Assembly (NCBI GenBank): GCA_963838375.1
Contig: CAWIQY010000008.1
Span: 186,001-250,000 of the forward strand
Length of the DNA stretch: 64,000 nt
Reading direction: 5' to 3'
Source of the DNA: DVED01 sp963838375
GTDB lineage: Bacteria; Cyanobacteriota; Cyanobacteriia; Cyanobacteriales; Geitlerinemataceae
The notes beneath the pieces are model-generated. The model was not told where the DNA came from, did no database searches, and was given only the letters and a program-made list of their open reading frames with translations. How positions within the stretch are numbered: the stretch's first letter is position 1; each line of letters begins with the position of its first letter. Shown here piece by piece: positions 9,279-18,676 of the stretch. The translations under genes were made by a program, and so were the position numbers.

Positions 9279-10403
9279 ATGAATGTAGACGAAACCTCCA
9301 ACTTAGATTCGCCAAAAAACAATCCTAAAGACGATCCAAAGCCCAAAATTCCCGAAACCTCCGCCCTGGGGGAAACTCCCATTTCCCTGACGCCAAAAGC
9401 TCGAATGGATGCTCCCGAATCCGAGGAACGGATTGTCGATTTAAACGATCGAATCAAAACCCTCAAAGATGAAATTCGATCGCTACAAGCCTCTAAATTC
9501 AAAGCTCAGCAAGACCGCGATCGTCTGCAAGCCGATGTGGGACGCTTGGTGGAACAGGGGTTGAGCGACTTGCAGCAGCGCCGACAAGCCCTACAACTGT
9601 CCGTCGAACAACTCGAACGCCGAGAAGAACGAATTCGGCAGGAAATGCAGACCACCTTTGCCGGCGCATCCCAAGAACTCGCCATGCGGGTACAGGGTTT
9701 CAAAGATTATTTGGTGGGGAGTTTGCAAGAACTTGCCAGTACCGCCGAACAATTGGACTTGACACCGCCTAAACCGGAACCTATCCCGAGAACTGCACCC
9801 CCAGAAGCAGAGTTCGCCGAACCCGAAGACATTCAACCCCAATTTACCCGATCGCGATTTCAAGACCAAACCCAACAAATTCGCCGCCTCCTGGACGAAT
9901 ATCGCTATCAACCCGACTACTACGGACCGCCGTGGCAACTGCGTCGCACCTTTGAACCCATTCACGCCGAACGGGTGTCCCAATGGTTGTTCGCCCAAGG
10001 GGGACGGGGTGCGCTGCGATCGATGGGGTCTCGGCTGCAAAATATTCTGATTGCCTCAGCCGCAATTTCCGTCCTGTATCGCCAGTACGATCGCCGTCTG
10101 TTCACCCTGGTTCTCGCCAATACCCCCGAGCGTTTGGGCGAATGGCGGCGGGGCTTGCAGGACTGTCTGGGCATCGATCGTGCCGATTTCGGACCCGATC
10201 GGGGTGTGGGCTTGTTTGAAGACCCCGAACCCCTCGTCCAAAAAGCCGATCGGTTGGTTCGTGCCAATCGCATCCCCCTGATTCTCATCGATGAATCGGA
10301 AGATTTCATTAGTCTATCGCTGTTGCAATTTCCCCTCTGGCTGGCATTTGCACCCGCGCCACCCTCGGAACTGACACCTCGGGATCGGGATAAAGATTGG
10401 TAA
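9279..10403 (+). CDS. DUF3086 family coiled-coil protein
   Basis: 374 residues. A disordered, proline-rich N-terminus (1-45) precedes a long coiled coil (~50-135: DLNDRIKTLKDEIRSLQASK through RREERIRQEMQ). A proline-rich linker follows, then a C-terminal globular domain (~195-360) containing YYGPPWQLRRTFEPIHAERV and the WLFAQGGRGALRSMGSRLQN block characteristic of DUF3086. No catalytic motif is evident. It is a cyanobacterial family without known function, lying 49 bp after the DUF3119 gene and 84 bp before plsY, so probably co-transcribed. Confidence 0.82.
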   Translation: MNVDETSNLDSPKNNPKDDPKPKIPETSALGETPISLTPKARMDAPESEERIVDLNDRIKTLKDEIRSLQASKFKAQQDRDRLQADVGRLVEQGLSDLQQRRQALQLSVEQLERREERIRQEMQTTFAGASQELAMRVQGFKDYLVGSLQELASTAEQLDLTPPKPEPIPRTAPPEAEFAEPEDIQPQFTRSRFQDQTQQIRRLLDEYRYQPDYYGPPWQLRRTFEPIHAERVSQWLFAQGGRGALRSMGSRLQNILIASAAISVLYRQYDRRLFTLVLANTPERLGEWRRGLQDCLGIDRADFGPDRGVGLFEDPEPLVQKADRLVRANRIPLILIDESEDFISLSLLQFPLWLAFAPAPPSELTPRDRDKDW

Positions 10404-10487
10404 TGGGTAATTGATTATTTTGTCGATCGATCGCTCCTTCATCGACTTACAATTGGTTTACCATTTTCAATAAAATCTTAATTAAAT

Positions 10488-11186
10488 ATGTTGATTTTTC
10501 TGGGTTTCAACGCATTATTACTCTTCGTTGCTTATCTGCTGGGATCGACTCCAACCGGGTATTGGTTTGGGTGGTGGTTTAGAGGGATCGATATTCGCGA
10601 ACACGGCTCGGGATCGACAGGTGCCACCAATGCCTTTCGTGTATTTGGGAAAAAACTGGGGTTGTTGGTATTCGTTGTTGATGTCCTCAAAGCCGTCACT
10701 GCCATCTCGATTGTCCGGTGGTGCTATGCTTTGCCAGCTTTTACCCAACTCGCCTCGGACAGCGTAAAGTTAGAATCCTGGCTACCCTGGACGATCGTGG
10801 TTGCCGGACTGTTTTCTTTATTCGGTCACAGCCAATCCATTTGGTTGATGGTTGGCAAAGCCAAAAACCCCAATCTCGCTAAAGGTGGAAAATCCGTCGC
10901 CAGCGGTCTCGGCGTTTTGCTCGCTATCTCTTGGCCTGTCGGATTAGCAACCCTAGGCATTTTTGCTGCCGGACTGGCTATTTCTCGCTACGTTTCCCTC
11001 AGTTCTTTGATCGGCGGCATCGGCATTTCTATTTTGATGCTTTCTACTGCTCAACCTTTTCCCTACACATTATTTGCGATCCTCGCCACGCTCTATATCT
11101 TCCTACGTCATCGCGCCAACATTCAACGCTTGCTCGACGGAACTGAGCCTAAGGTGGGACAGAAGTTTGCAGATTTTGCGCAATAG
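10488..11186 (+). CDS. plsY: Acyl-phosphate:glycerol-3-phosphate acyltransferase
   Basis: 232-residue integral membrane enzyme that acylates glycerol-3-phosphate from acyl-phosphate, the first committed step of phospholipid and galactolipid synthesis. The three family motifs are present: LLGSTPTGYWFG, HGSGSTGATNAFRVFGKKLG, and KGGKSVASGLGVLLA in the third cytoplasmic loop. The glycines and basic residues of the active site are intact. Several hydrophobic helices span the chain. It is the last gene of the DUF3119-DUF3086-plsY group. Confidence 0.95.
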   Translation: MLIFLGFNALLLFVAYLLGSTPTGYWFGWWFRGIDIREHGSGSTGATNAFRVFGKKLGLLVFVVDVLKAVTAISIVRWCYALPAFTQLASDSVKLESWLPWTIVVAGLFSLFGHSQSIWLMVGKAKNPNLAKGGKSVASGLGVLLAISWPVGLATLGIFAAGLAISRYVSLSSLIGGIGISILMLSTAQPFPYTLFAILATLYIFLRHRANIQRLLDGTEPKVGQKFADFAQ

Positions 11187-11187
11187 G

Positions 11188-11219
11188 TTGATGGAAGCGA
11201 TCGTTGATGGAAGCGATCG
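11188..11219 (+). repeat. Tandem duplication of TTGATGGAAGCGATCG
   Basis: Two perfect adjacent 16-bp copies directly after plsY. Each includes a GCGATCG HIP1-like core. It looks like a small local duplication with no evident function. Confidence 0.85.
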
Positions 11220-11340
11220 TTTGTGGCAAACCCGGAAGGGACTTATATCTCCCCAAACCCCTCAAACGTTAAAATGAGGATTGCTTCGGTAGGCGAAAGC
11301 TCCAGATCGAAATCAATTATTTTAGCAAAGGGGTGAAAGT

Positions 11341-12420
11341 GTGTCACAACTTGCCAAGTATCTCCTCATTGGGTCAACAGAGGCGTACAGTGGAAAATCT
11401 GCAACTATTTTGGGAATCACCCACCAGTTGCAATCTCGAGGGATTGACTTTGCCTATGGCAAGCCACTCGGGACGTGTTTGAGCGAGTCGCCAACAGACG
11501 ATATCGAAGAAGACGTGCGGTTTATTCGCGACTGTCTGAAACTCCCCCCGGAACGAGTGCAATCAGCACTGTTCTCGCTAGATCCTGAAACCATAAACAA
11601 ACGCTTACGACAGGAAGACCAAACCGATTACTATCAATTCCTAGTTGAGTCTCCCCCCATCCCCGATGCCGAACTGGTGTTGCTCGAAGGACCTGGAACT
11701 TTAGAAGAGGGTAGCTTGTTTGAACTCTCGCTACCGCAGTTAGCCGAAGCGGTCGATGCATCGGTGTTGTTGGTTGCACGCTACCATTCGGTTTTGCTGG
11801 TTGATACGATTCTATCGGCAAAGAAACGGCTTGGCGATCGCCTTTTAGGGATTGTAATTAACGATGTTCCCAGCGATCGACTCGAAAGCGTACAAACTCT
11901 CATCCAGCCGTTTTTGGCACACCGGGGGATTCCCGTTTTGGGTTTGTTACCCAGCAGTGCCTTATTACGCAGTGTCAGCGTCGGCGAAATCGTCCAAAAA
12001 CTGAAGGCGAAAGTTCTCTGCTGTCGGGAACGCATGGATTTGCTGGTTGAAGGGATTCGAATTGGCGCCATGGGGGTCAACTTGGCTGTTCAATACTTTA
12101 ACCAAGCGCACAATACAGCGATCGTCACTGGGGGCGATCGGGCGGATATTCAACTGGCAGCCTTAGAAACCTCCGCACACTGTCTGATTTTAACCGGACA
12201 TTTAGCACCTTCGCCGATGGTTCTTTCTCGGGCAGAAGAGGTGGAAATTCCCATCCTCTCGGTGGATCTTGATACCCTGGAAACGGTGGAAATTCTCGAT
12301 CGTGCTTTCGGTCAAGTGCGCCTGCACGAAACGATAAAAGTAGACTATGTTCGACAGATGATGAGCGAACACTTTAACTTCGAGGGATTGCTGGAAAAAT
12401 TAGGTTTAGCACCGCGTTAA
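11341..12420 (+). CDS. BioD-like AAA/DRTGG domain protein (phosphotransacetylase-associated family)
   Basis: 359 residues starting at GTG 11341, with AAAGGGGTGAAA as ribosome site. The N-terminal P-loop domain (residues ~7-210) begins LLIGSTEAYSGKSATILGI, a BioD/CobB-type Walker A region, and includes LVLLEGPGTLEEG. The C-terminal region (~215-330) resembles a DRTGG domain (AIVTGGDRADIQLAALE, LILTGHLAPSPMVLSRAEE). The pair occurs as the N-terminal portion of long Pta enzymes, but the PTA catalytic domain is absent. It is therefore probably a regulatory or nucleotide-sensing protein. Common automated names such as cobyrinic acid synthase are not supported by the context. Confidence 0.78.
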   Translation: MSQLAKYLLIGSTEAYSGKSATILGITHQLQSRGIDFAYGKPLGTCLSESPTDDIEEDVRFIRDCLKLPPERVQSALFSLDPETINKRLRQEDQTDYYQFLVESPPIPDAELVLLEGPGTLEEGSLFELSLPQLAEAVDASVLLVARYHSVLLVDTILSAKKRLGDRLLGIVINDVPSDRLESVQTLIQPFLAHRGIPVLGLLPSSALLRSVSVGEIVQKLKAKVLCCRERMDLLVEGIRIGAMGVNLAVQYFNQAHNTAIVTGGDRADIQLAALETSAHCLILTGHLAPSPMVLSRAEEVEIPILSVDLDTLETVEILDRAFGQVRLHETIKVDYVRQMMSEHFNFEGLLEKLGLAPR

Positions 12421-12466
12421 ACTGGATTTTTTGGTAGGGTGTGTTGACGAAGGAAATGCACCGGGG

Positions 12467-12513
12467 GGTTAGTTGTTAATTCATCTTGGGTATGTTCCAG
12501 ACCACAACTAACC
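12467..12513. repeat. Inverted repeat GGTTAGTTGT / ACAACTAACC
   Basis: Perfect 10-bp arms separated by 27 bases, between the DRTGG gene and the PstS-like gene. No T-tract follows on either strand, so I do not call it a terminator. It could be an operator or simply an RNA stem in the leader of the downstream gene. Confidence 0.6.
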
Positions 12514-12556
12514 TCTCTAACTCGATCGCGTTTTTCGGTGAATGGAGAAATTGGTT

Positions 12557-13594
12557 ATGTCTGGGAAAAACGAAACGGCAACACTGGCGATCGCATTGTT
12601 AGTGACTTTGGGATTACTTGGGGTTGGCGTCTGGCTATTTCGGCAACCGCTGAGTCAACTCTTGGGCAATTCTCCCAGTTCGCGAACTTCCAACAATTCA
12701 CAGAAAACCTATAAAACTTTTGCTGAAGTTCCCGATGTACCTTCGGGATTATTTAACTACGGTGGCAGCACCACTTGGGCACCAATTCGCAAAGATTTAG
12801 ACTCGGCAATTCAAACCGTACACCCCAGTTTTCAATTGCGGTACACCAACCCAACAGCGGGTACTCCGGGTTCCGGGAGTGGGATTCGGATGTTACTTCA
12901 AGATCAATTGGCATTTTCTCAGTCTTCGCGATCGCTCAAAGATGAAGAATATCAACAAGCGAAACAACGAGGGTTTAGTTTAGAGCAAATTCCCGTTGCC
13001 ATTGACGGAATTGCGATCGCGGTTCATCCCGATTTAGAAGTACCCGGTTTAACAATCAGTCAACTCCAAGAAATTTATGCCGGAAATATTACCAATTGGA
13101 ATCAAGTGGACGGTCCTAATTTGCCTATTATTCCCTATTCCCGCCGTCCGGAAGATGGGGGGACGGTCGAGTTTTTTATGGAAAATGTTTTAGGGGACAA
13201 AGAATTCAGTCAAAATGTGGAATTCGTGCCAACGACGACTCAATCGTTACGTCTCGTGGCTCAAAATCCAGGAAGTCTCTATTATGCTTCTGCTCCAGAA
13301 GTCGTTCCCCAATGTACCATTAAAACACTTCCGATCGGTCGTCAAGCTCAACAGTGGGTCAAACCTTACCAAGAACCCCGAATGTCTCCACAAGATTGCC
13401 TTAACGGAAAACCGAATCAGCTCAATGCGTCTGCTTTTCAAAGTGGAGATTATCCCATCACTCGGCGCTTATTTGTCATCGTTAAACAGAACGGACAAAT
13501 CGATCGACAAGCGGGAGAAACTTATGCACAATTTTTGCTCACCGACCAAGGACAAGAACTGATGAAGCAAGCGGGATTTGTCAGATTGAAGTAA
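12557..13594 (+). CDS. PstS-like phosphate ABC transporter substrate-binding protein
   Basis: 345 residues from the ATG at 12557, which has GGAG 9 bases upstream; an in-frame ATG at 12542 is less well placed. An uncleaved or weakly cleaved N-terminal membrane segment (ATLAIALLVTLGLLGVGVWL) anchors it. The periplasmic-binding fold then begins YGGSTTWAPIRKDLD, with PGSGSGIRML and DGIAIAVHPDL as in phosphate-type class II binding proteins. The segment TISQLQEIYAGNITNWNQV is a strong PstS-family signature. No permease or ATPase gene accompanies it. It lies upstream of a Pho-box candidate and an alkaline phosphatase gene, consistent with phosphate scavenging. Confidence 0.86.
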   Translation: MSGKNETATLAIALLVTLGLLGVGVWLFRQPLSQLLGNSPSSRTSNNSQKTYKTFAEVPDVPSGLFNYGGSTTWAPIRKDLDSAIQTVHPSFQLRYTNPTAGTPGSGSGIRMLLQDQLAFSQSSRSLKDEEYQQAKQRGFSLEQIPVAIDGIAIAVHPDLEVPGLTISQLQEIYAGNITNWNQVDGPNLPIIPYSRRPEDGGTVEFFMENVLGDKEFSQNVEFVPTTTQSLRLVAQNPGSLYYASAPEVVPQCTIKTLPIGRQAQQWVKPYQEPRMSPQDCLNGKPNQLNASAFQSGDYPITRRLFVIVKQNGQIDRQAGETYAQFLLTDQGQELMKQAGFVRLK

Positions 13595-13775
13595 GTCAAA
13601 ATTACCGTCTTTCAAAAATGTCACGCTATCTGCGAGTTTTAAACTCATTTTGAAATACGACGATCGCCGCAGAACTGGAATATCGGGCTAATTTTAGTTT
13701 GGCAAGTCTCAGCAGTTTTGGCAATCTTGTCGATCCTGAGAGGATAATCCTGTATAAGTAATAGTTTATTTATTT

Positions 13776-13816
13776 CTTAACTTTCTCTTATATTTATAAT
13801 ATTTTTTCTTTAACCG
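13776..13816 (+). promoter_or_regulatory. Candidate Pho box (PhoB/SphR site)
   Basis: Four 8-mers start exactly 11 bp apart: CTTAACTT (13776), CTTATATT (13787), AATATTTT (13798), TTTAACCG (13809). Cyanobacterial Pho boxes are repeats close to YTTAACCT separated by 3 bp, the same geometry. The outer two units match well and the middle two are degenerate. TAATAC at 13824-13829 is placed as a -10 element would be for a PhoB-type promoter. The nearest downstream gene is alkaline phosphatase. The ~340-base leader this implies is unusually long. Confidence 0.5.
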
Positions 13817-13973
13817 CTCCACGTAATACTCATACCTGGACGAATTTTCAGTGAAGCTATTATTTTCTGGCAAATAAACGATCGTCGTCGATCGAGTACT
13901 AATGGTGAAGACTGACATCGATATCGAGTTTTAGTACAAGATAGCAGAAGTATAGAGAGCTTACTATGTTTAT

Positions 13974-14005
13974 GAAAAGCTTCTCGAATTAAAATCGAGC
14001 TTTTC
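13974..14005 (+). other. Bulged hairpin in the alkaline phosphatase leader
   Basis: GAAAAGC (13974-13980) pairs with GCTTTTC (13999-14005), and TCGA (13984-13987) pairs with TCGA (13995-13998), leaving a 3-base bulge and a 7-base loop. It would lie in the transcript if transcription starts at the upstream Pho-box promoter. Function is unknown. Confidence 0.45.
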
Positions 14006-14177
14006 CAATAGTTTCTCTACTTATACTATATTGTATTATTTTCGTCAGTTAATGACCATTTCGCATTCTGTAAAATCTCGATCGAGATATCATTTACCCA
14101 CAAATTCCTGAAAATCGCCACACTCAAATTCACCGCACTCGAAAGATCGTAGCGTACAGAGGAAATTAAACAAGATC

Positions 14178-16343
14178 ATGGCAAAAAATGTAATTTTATT
14201 TGTCGGCGATGGTATGGGCTGGGAAATGGCTCGCGCCGCCGCTATTGCCAAGCGGATTGCCAATGGTGAATCGGGCAACGTGCTGTCAGATTTTTACACA
14301 GAAGGTAAGGGTGAAGGTCTATCCTTTCAAACCCTAGATAAGTATACCTTAATGACCACCTACGGGACGACGATCGCCAACGAAGAAGGTGTCTTCGATA
14401 CCGGATTTTCGGCACTGAGCGATACCCGTTCCGAATTTGCCACACAGACGGGTTCTGGTCTGGTTCGCGATCGATTTGCCTTCAATCCATCATTCAATCC
14501 CGGCGTCAATGCAGATGGCGGCGGAGAGGTTGCCAATGGCGTGCAAGGTAACTTAGTGGGTTACGATCTCGCTCGCGGCGGTGAATTTCCGTGGTCCCGT
14601 GGCTCAAACCCAGCTCCAGATCCAGAGTACCCCACCTTGAGCTACCCCGACTCTGCAAACACCGCCACAACGATGTATACCGGGGTGAAAAGCTACAACG
14701 GTGGCACGGGTGTCGATATCTACGAAAAACCCCGCGAAACCATTCTCGAACTGGCAAACCAACAAGGAAAAGCCACCGGGATTATCTCCTCGGTTCCCGT
14801 GACTCATGCTACTCCGGCAGCGTCTGCGTCTGCGGTGAACATTCGTGGCAAATATGACCTCGGACCGAATAATTTAGATAGCATTCTCCAACAAGAACTG
14901 CGGACTTATCTTCCCGACTTAATTTTGGGCGGCGGACATCCTGACGGCAGTGGCGAAAGTCCAATTCCCGCAGAGGTGGAACCGGAACCCGATAACACCT
15001 TCGTAGAAGAAAATACCTATGCTGCGTTAACCGATCCCAACGATCCCAATTTTGGTCTGTATTCAGCTTATACGTTTATCGAACGGGGTCCGGATGCCAA
15101 AGCAGTTCTCGACAGCACCGTCGCTGGATTGAACCCGGAAAACGGGGATCGTCTTTTCGGTCTCTATGGCGCACGGGGTCAAAATGGCAATTTGCCCATC
15201 AATTCTGCGGATGGAACCTATGCTCGGGCGGGTTTAGATAACTTTACGCAATTTTCCACACAAGGTCTAGCACCGGACACTCTGCGCCCTTTACGGGGTG
15301 CGGAAACAGATGCCGAATTCATCGCCACGGAGTTGAATTACAATCCCACCTTGAAAGATCTGACCGAGTCGGGTCTGGAATTTCTCAGCAAAGACTCCGA
15401 TGGGTTCTGGTTGATGGTGGAAGGTGGTGATATTGATTGGTCGGCACATGATAATAATCTCGATAACTTGATCGGGAGTATGAATTCTTTTGATGCTGCG
15501 ATCGAAAGCACCATTAATTGGATTAATAACAACGGCGGATTTGAAGAAAACTTGCTCGTTGTTACTGCCGATCACGACCACTATTTCACCCTAACTGAAA
15601 ACTTCCCACAGCTTTTGCGCGAACAAGGTGCTGCGGCTCTGACTGATAATGATAATGCGGCTGAAGTGGGTCACTATTGGGGGTTCGATCCAGCGGTGAA
15701 ATACGGTTGGGGAACTCATACGACGGTTCCAGTTCCTGTGTACTATCAAGGGGCGAATTCGGAGGTTTTGGATCGATCGATCGGTCAAGGTTTTAATGCT
15801 TATGGCTTCGATGTTCCCGGACTGCCCAACCACATTGATAACACTCACATTTATGATGCGATGCGAGTGGGTGTGCTGACGGATAATTTTGTCGGGACGA
15901 CGGGCAATGATGTCAGATTGGGTCGTGAGGGCGATGACAGCCTCATGGGCGATGCCGGAAGTGACTTACTATTTGGCAACCAAGGTTCTGACTTAGTTCA
16001 CGGTGGTGCGGACAACGATTTTGTTTACGGTGGGAAGGATAATGACACGTTGTTGGGTGGTGCTGGGGATGATTTCCTGTATGGAGATCTCGGAAGCGAC
16101 CTATTAACCGGTGATAATGGTGTTGATACCTTTGTCCTGGCGCAGGGAGATGGCTCGGATACGGTGACGGATTTTGCGGTGGGTGTCGATCGTATTGGTC
16201 TGCAAGGGGGGATTACTTTTGCTGACTTGACGATCGCAGACAGTCCCAATGGTGCAACCCTGACGTTTGACAGCGAACTGTTGGCAACGCTGACGAATGT
16301 GACGACAAGTAGTTTAGATGTCACATCTTTTGTGGCGATTTAG
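14178..16343 (+). CDS. Alkaline phosphatase with C-terminal RTX calcium-binding repeats
   Basis: 721 residues. The PhoA-type catalytic domain spans ~1-560. D11 lies in LFVGDGMG and nucleophile S159 in YPDSANTATTMYTG. Metal ligands lie in VTHATPAAS, EGGDIDWSAHDN, TADHDHYF and GWGTHTT. Residues ~570-655 are nonapeptide RTX repeats of the GGxGxDxLx kind (GGAGDDFLYGD and similar) that bind Ca2+. There is no N-terminal signal peptide, so export by a type I (ABC-HlyD-TolC) system through the RTX C-terminus is expected. It releases phosphate from organic esters outside the cell. The Pho-box candidate upstream fits induction by phosphate limitation. Confidence 0.93.
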   Translation: MAKNVILFVGDGMGWEMARAAAIAKRIANGESGNVLSDFYTEGKGEGLSFQTLDKYTLMTTYGTTIANEEGVFDTGFSALSDTRSEFATQTGSGLVRDRFAFNPSFNPGVNADGGGEVANGVQGNLVGYDLARGGEFPWSRGSNPAPDPEYPTLSYPDSANTATTMYTGVKSYNGGTGVDIYEKPRETILELANQQGKATGIISSVPVTHATPAASASAVNIRGKYDLGPNNLDSILQQELRTYLPDLILGGGHPDGSGESPIPAEVEPEPDNTFVEENTYAALTDPNDPNFGLYSAYTFIERGPDAKAVLDSTVAGLNPENGDRLFGLYGARGQNGNLPINSADGTYARAGLDNFTQFSTQGLAPDTLRPLRGAETDAEFIATELNYNPTLKDLTESGLEFLSKDSDGFWLMVEGGDIDWSAHDNNLDNLIGSMNSFDAAIESTINWINNNGGFEENLLVVTADHDHYFTLTENFPQLLREQGAAALTDNDNAAEVGHYWGFDPAVKYGWGTHTTVPVPVYYQGANSEVLDRSIGQGFNAYGFDVPGLPNHIDNTHIYDAMRVGVLTDNFVGTTGNDVRLGREGDDSLMGDAGSDLLFGNQGSDLVHGGADNDFVYGGKDNDTLLGGAGDDFLYGDLGSDLLTGDNGVDTFVLAQGDGSDTVTDFAVGVDRIGLQGGITFADLTIADSPNGATLTFDSELLATLTNVTTSSLDVTSFVAI

Positions 16344-16355
16344 GAAGCAGGGGAT

Positions 16356-16381
16356 GGTGCGTTACGCATAGCTAACGCACC
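16356..16381. repeat. REP-like palindrome (GGTGCGTTA / TAACGCACC)
   Basis: Perfect 9-bp inverted repeat with an 8-base loop just after the alkaline phosphatase stop codon. The same GGTGCGTTA...TAACnCACC design recurs at 56333. It may also act as a transcript-end stem. It resembles the repeats associated with the RAYT gene at 38990. Confidence 0.75.
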
Positions 16382-16448
16382 CTACCTATAGATGTTTTAC
16401 GTAAGTTATATTTAAGATTTTGTCAGGATAAAGCGATCGTCCATTCAA

Positions 16449-18527
16449 CTAACCGGATACTTGATTTTGCTGAATTTGTTCGATTAATTTTGTTCGATCG
16501 ATCGCCGGTTCCAAACAAGATAATCCTTGACAAACCAATCCCACCGATCCTTCGGGTAGTTCTGATTCTTTCTTAAACACAACGGTTGGAAAATATTGGG
16601 GAATTAAGAAACGTAACTGTTCCTGTGTTGTGCGGACGAGAAGAGGATGCAAATAGGCATCAAGAGCAGGAAATAGAACTGGGACAAGCTTGTGGAGATT
16701 TTTCAATTATACTACTAAAGCTATGTAATGTTTGTTCGGCTCGATCGAGATGACTCAAATCTTCACTGAGTAGCGCTAAACGAACCAGATTGCCGATCGC
16801 AATTCCATTGGCGGCAGGTGTAGCATTATCCATATAACTGCGTTCCCGCACAATCAGATCGCTGCTAGAATCCCGAGCCGTATTGTAATAGCCACCGCTT
16901 TCAATACTCCACAGAAAATCGTCGAATTCTTCCTGAACTTTTAAAGCTTTTTCCAGCAGTAATTCGGTTGTAGCTGCATCGATATTTAACACCAAGCTGG
17001 CTTGATGTAAATCCAACAACGCTTTGATAAACAGCGCGTAATCTTCCGATTGAGCCAGAACAGAAACCTCACTGTCATAGTTCAAACGATGAAAACGATC
17101 GGCTTTCCATTGGTTATCTAAAACAAATTTTGCCGCTTTCCAAGCTAAGTTCAAAATACTCAGAATTTCCGAAAACTGCCGCCGATCGAGCTAACCCCGA
17201 AATCATCAAACTATTCCAAGCCACGATCGCTTTGGTATCCGTCACACAGGGAATTCGACCTTCCCACTTCGTGGTTTTCGCTTCCTGATTATTCCGTGCC
17301 GGAGGGAAAAGTTGCCAACGATCGAGAATCGCTCCCGTACCGGACAATAAAAAGCTTTTCTAAGGCGGATTCTACCGTATCGCTCAATTGTCCCGGATGC
17401 TGGCGTTGAAGAACATTACTCCCTTCAAAATTGCCCTTTTCTGTAACCGTGAATTGTTCTCGTAGTTCTGTATATTCTGCTTCTGTGAGTAAATCTTGAA
17501 GTTCGTCATTTTTCCAGACGTAAAATGCGCCTTCTTCCGGTTCTACTTCTTCCGGCGTCGTGAAATTATCAGCATCCTGCGCCGCATAGAAATAGCCTTC
17601 CGGCGCAGTCATTTCCCGTTTCAACCATTGAACTGTTTTGAAGATCGATCGTTCAAAAGCAGGTTCTTGTACCCCCAAACTCCACAAATTCGCCAGATAC
17701 TCCAAAATCTGACCGTTATCGTACAGCATCTTTTCAAAATGGGGAACCGTCCAAGTGGGATCGACCGTGTAGCGGTGAAATCCGCCCCCCACATGGTCAA
17801 AAATGCCTCCCAAAGCCAAATCTAACCCCCGTTGCCGGGTAATTGCGGCAGCGTCGTACTGGGACTCCAACTCGAAGCGCGTCCCGCGTAGCGCCGTTTC
17901 TGCATAGGGAATCATTGGGAAACGAGTTCCGGGGCCCTCGGAGATACTGATGCGGGCACTCATTGCCAGACCCTTGAATAACCATTGACGATCGATCGTT
18001 TCCGAGGTGGATACCGCTGGAATTGCCGCCTGTTGCAGGGATTCCAACATTTGAGCTTGGACCGTTTGCAGCTTCTCCTTTTCTGTATCGTAATAGTGAC
18101 GAAGTTGCTGCAACACCCGGATAAATCCCGGTCTTCCGTAACGCGGTTCCACCGGGAAATACGTCCCCCCATAAAACGGAACCAGACTATCCGGCAGCAA
18201 AAAAACATTCAGGGGCCAACCACCTTGTCCCACCATCATTTGCAACGCTTGCATATAAATGCTATCTAAATCCGGACGTTCCTCGCGATCGATTTTAATC
18301 GGCAAGAAATTAGAATTCATATACGCAGCAATAGACTCATCCGAGAACGCTTCCCCCTCCATCACCGTACACCAGTGACAACTGGAATAACCGATGGATA
18401 AGAAAATGGGTTTGTCATCCCGCCGCGCCGTGGCAATAGCTTCGTCACACCAGGGCCACCAATCGATGGGATTTTCGGCGTGTTTGCGGAGGTACAAACT
18501 TTGGGATTGCGCAAGACGATTGGTCAT
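16449..18527 (-). pseudogene. Thioredoxin domain-containing protein (YyaL/DUF255, SSP411-like), three frameshifts
   Basis: Read through, the gene encodes ~690 residues, the normal family length. The N-terminal thioredoxin-like domain includes RKHAENPIDWWPWCDEA and the GYSSCHWCTVM motif (CxxC). A glycan-epimerase-like (alpha/alpha) domain follows, with DHVGGGFHRYTVDPTWTVPH and NNQEAKTTKWEGRIP. The frame breaks three times: near 17304-17306 (GGG), 17153-17156 (AAAA) and 16677-16678 (AA). Each break is repaired by removing one base of the homopolymer, and no other stop codons occur. Either a young pseudogene or consensus errors. Cellular role of the family is unclear. Confidence 0.88.
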
Positions 18528-18676
18528 GTTTGGGGGGTCAATGGATCTGAGTCGGTATATTTAAGAGTATCGCGATATTGGGTGAGGATGGAAGGAGATG
18601 AGTGTCATTTGGAATTGCGACGCGGTTCTGTTTTTCGTTAAATTTGGCATTACAGTAAAATAACCCCAAAACGACG

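Larger units (their letters stand above)
13595..14177. other. 583-bp AT-rich intergenic region with regulatory signals
   Basis: No credible coding frame. It contains the Pho-box-like array (13776-13816), a -10-like TAATAC (13824-13829), and a bulged hairpin (13974-14005). The length suggests a long regulated leader for the alkaline phosphatase gene. Confidence 0.6.
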
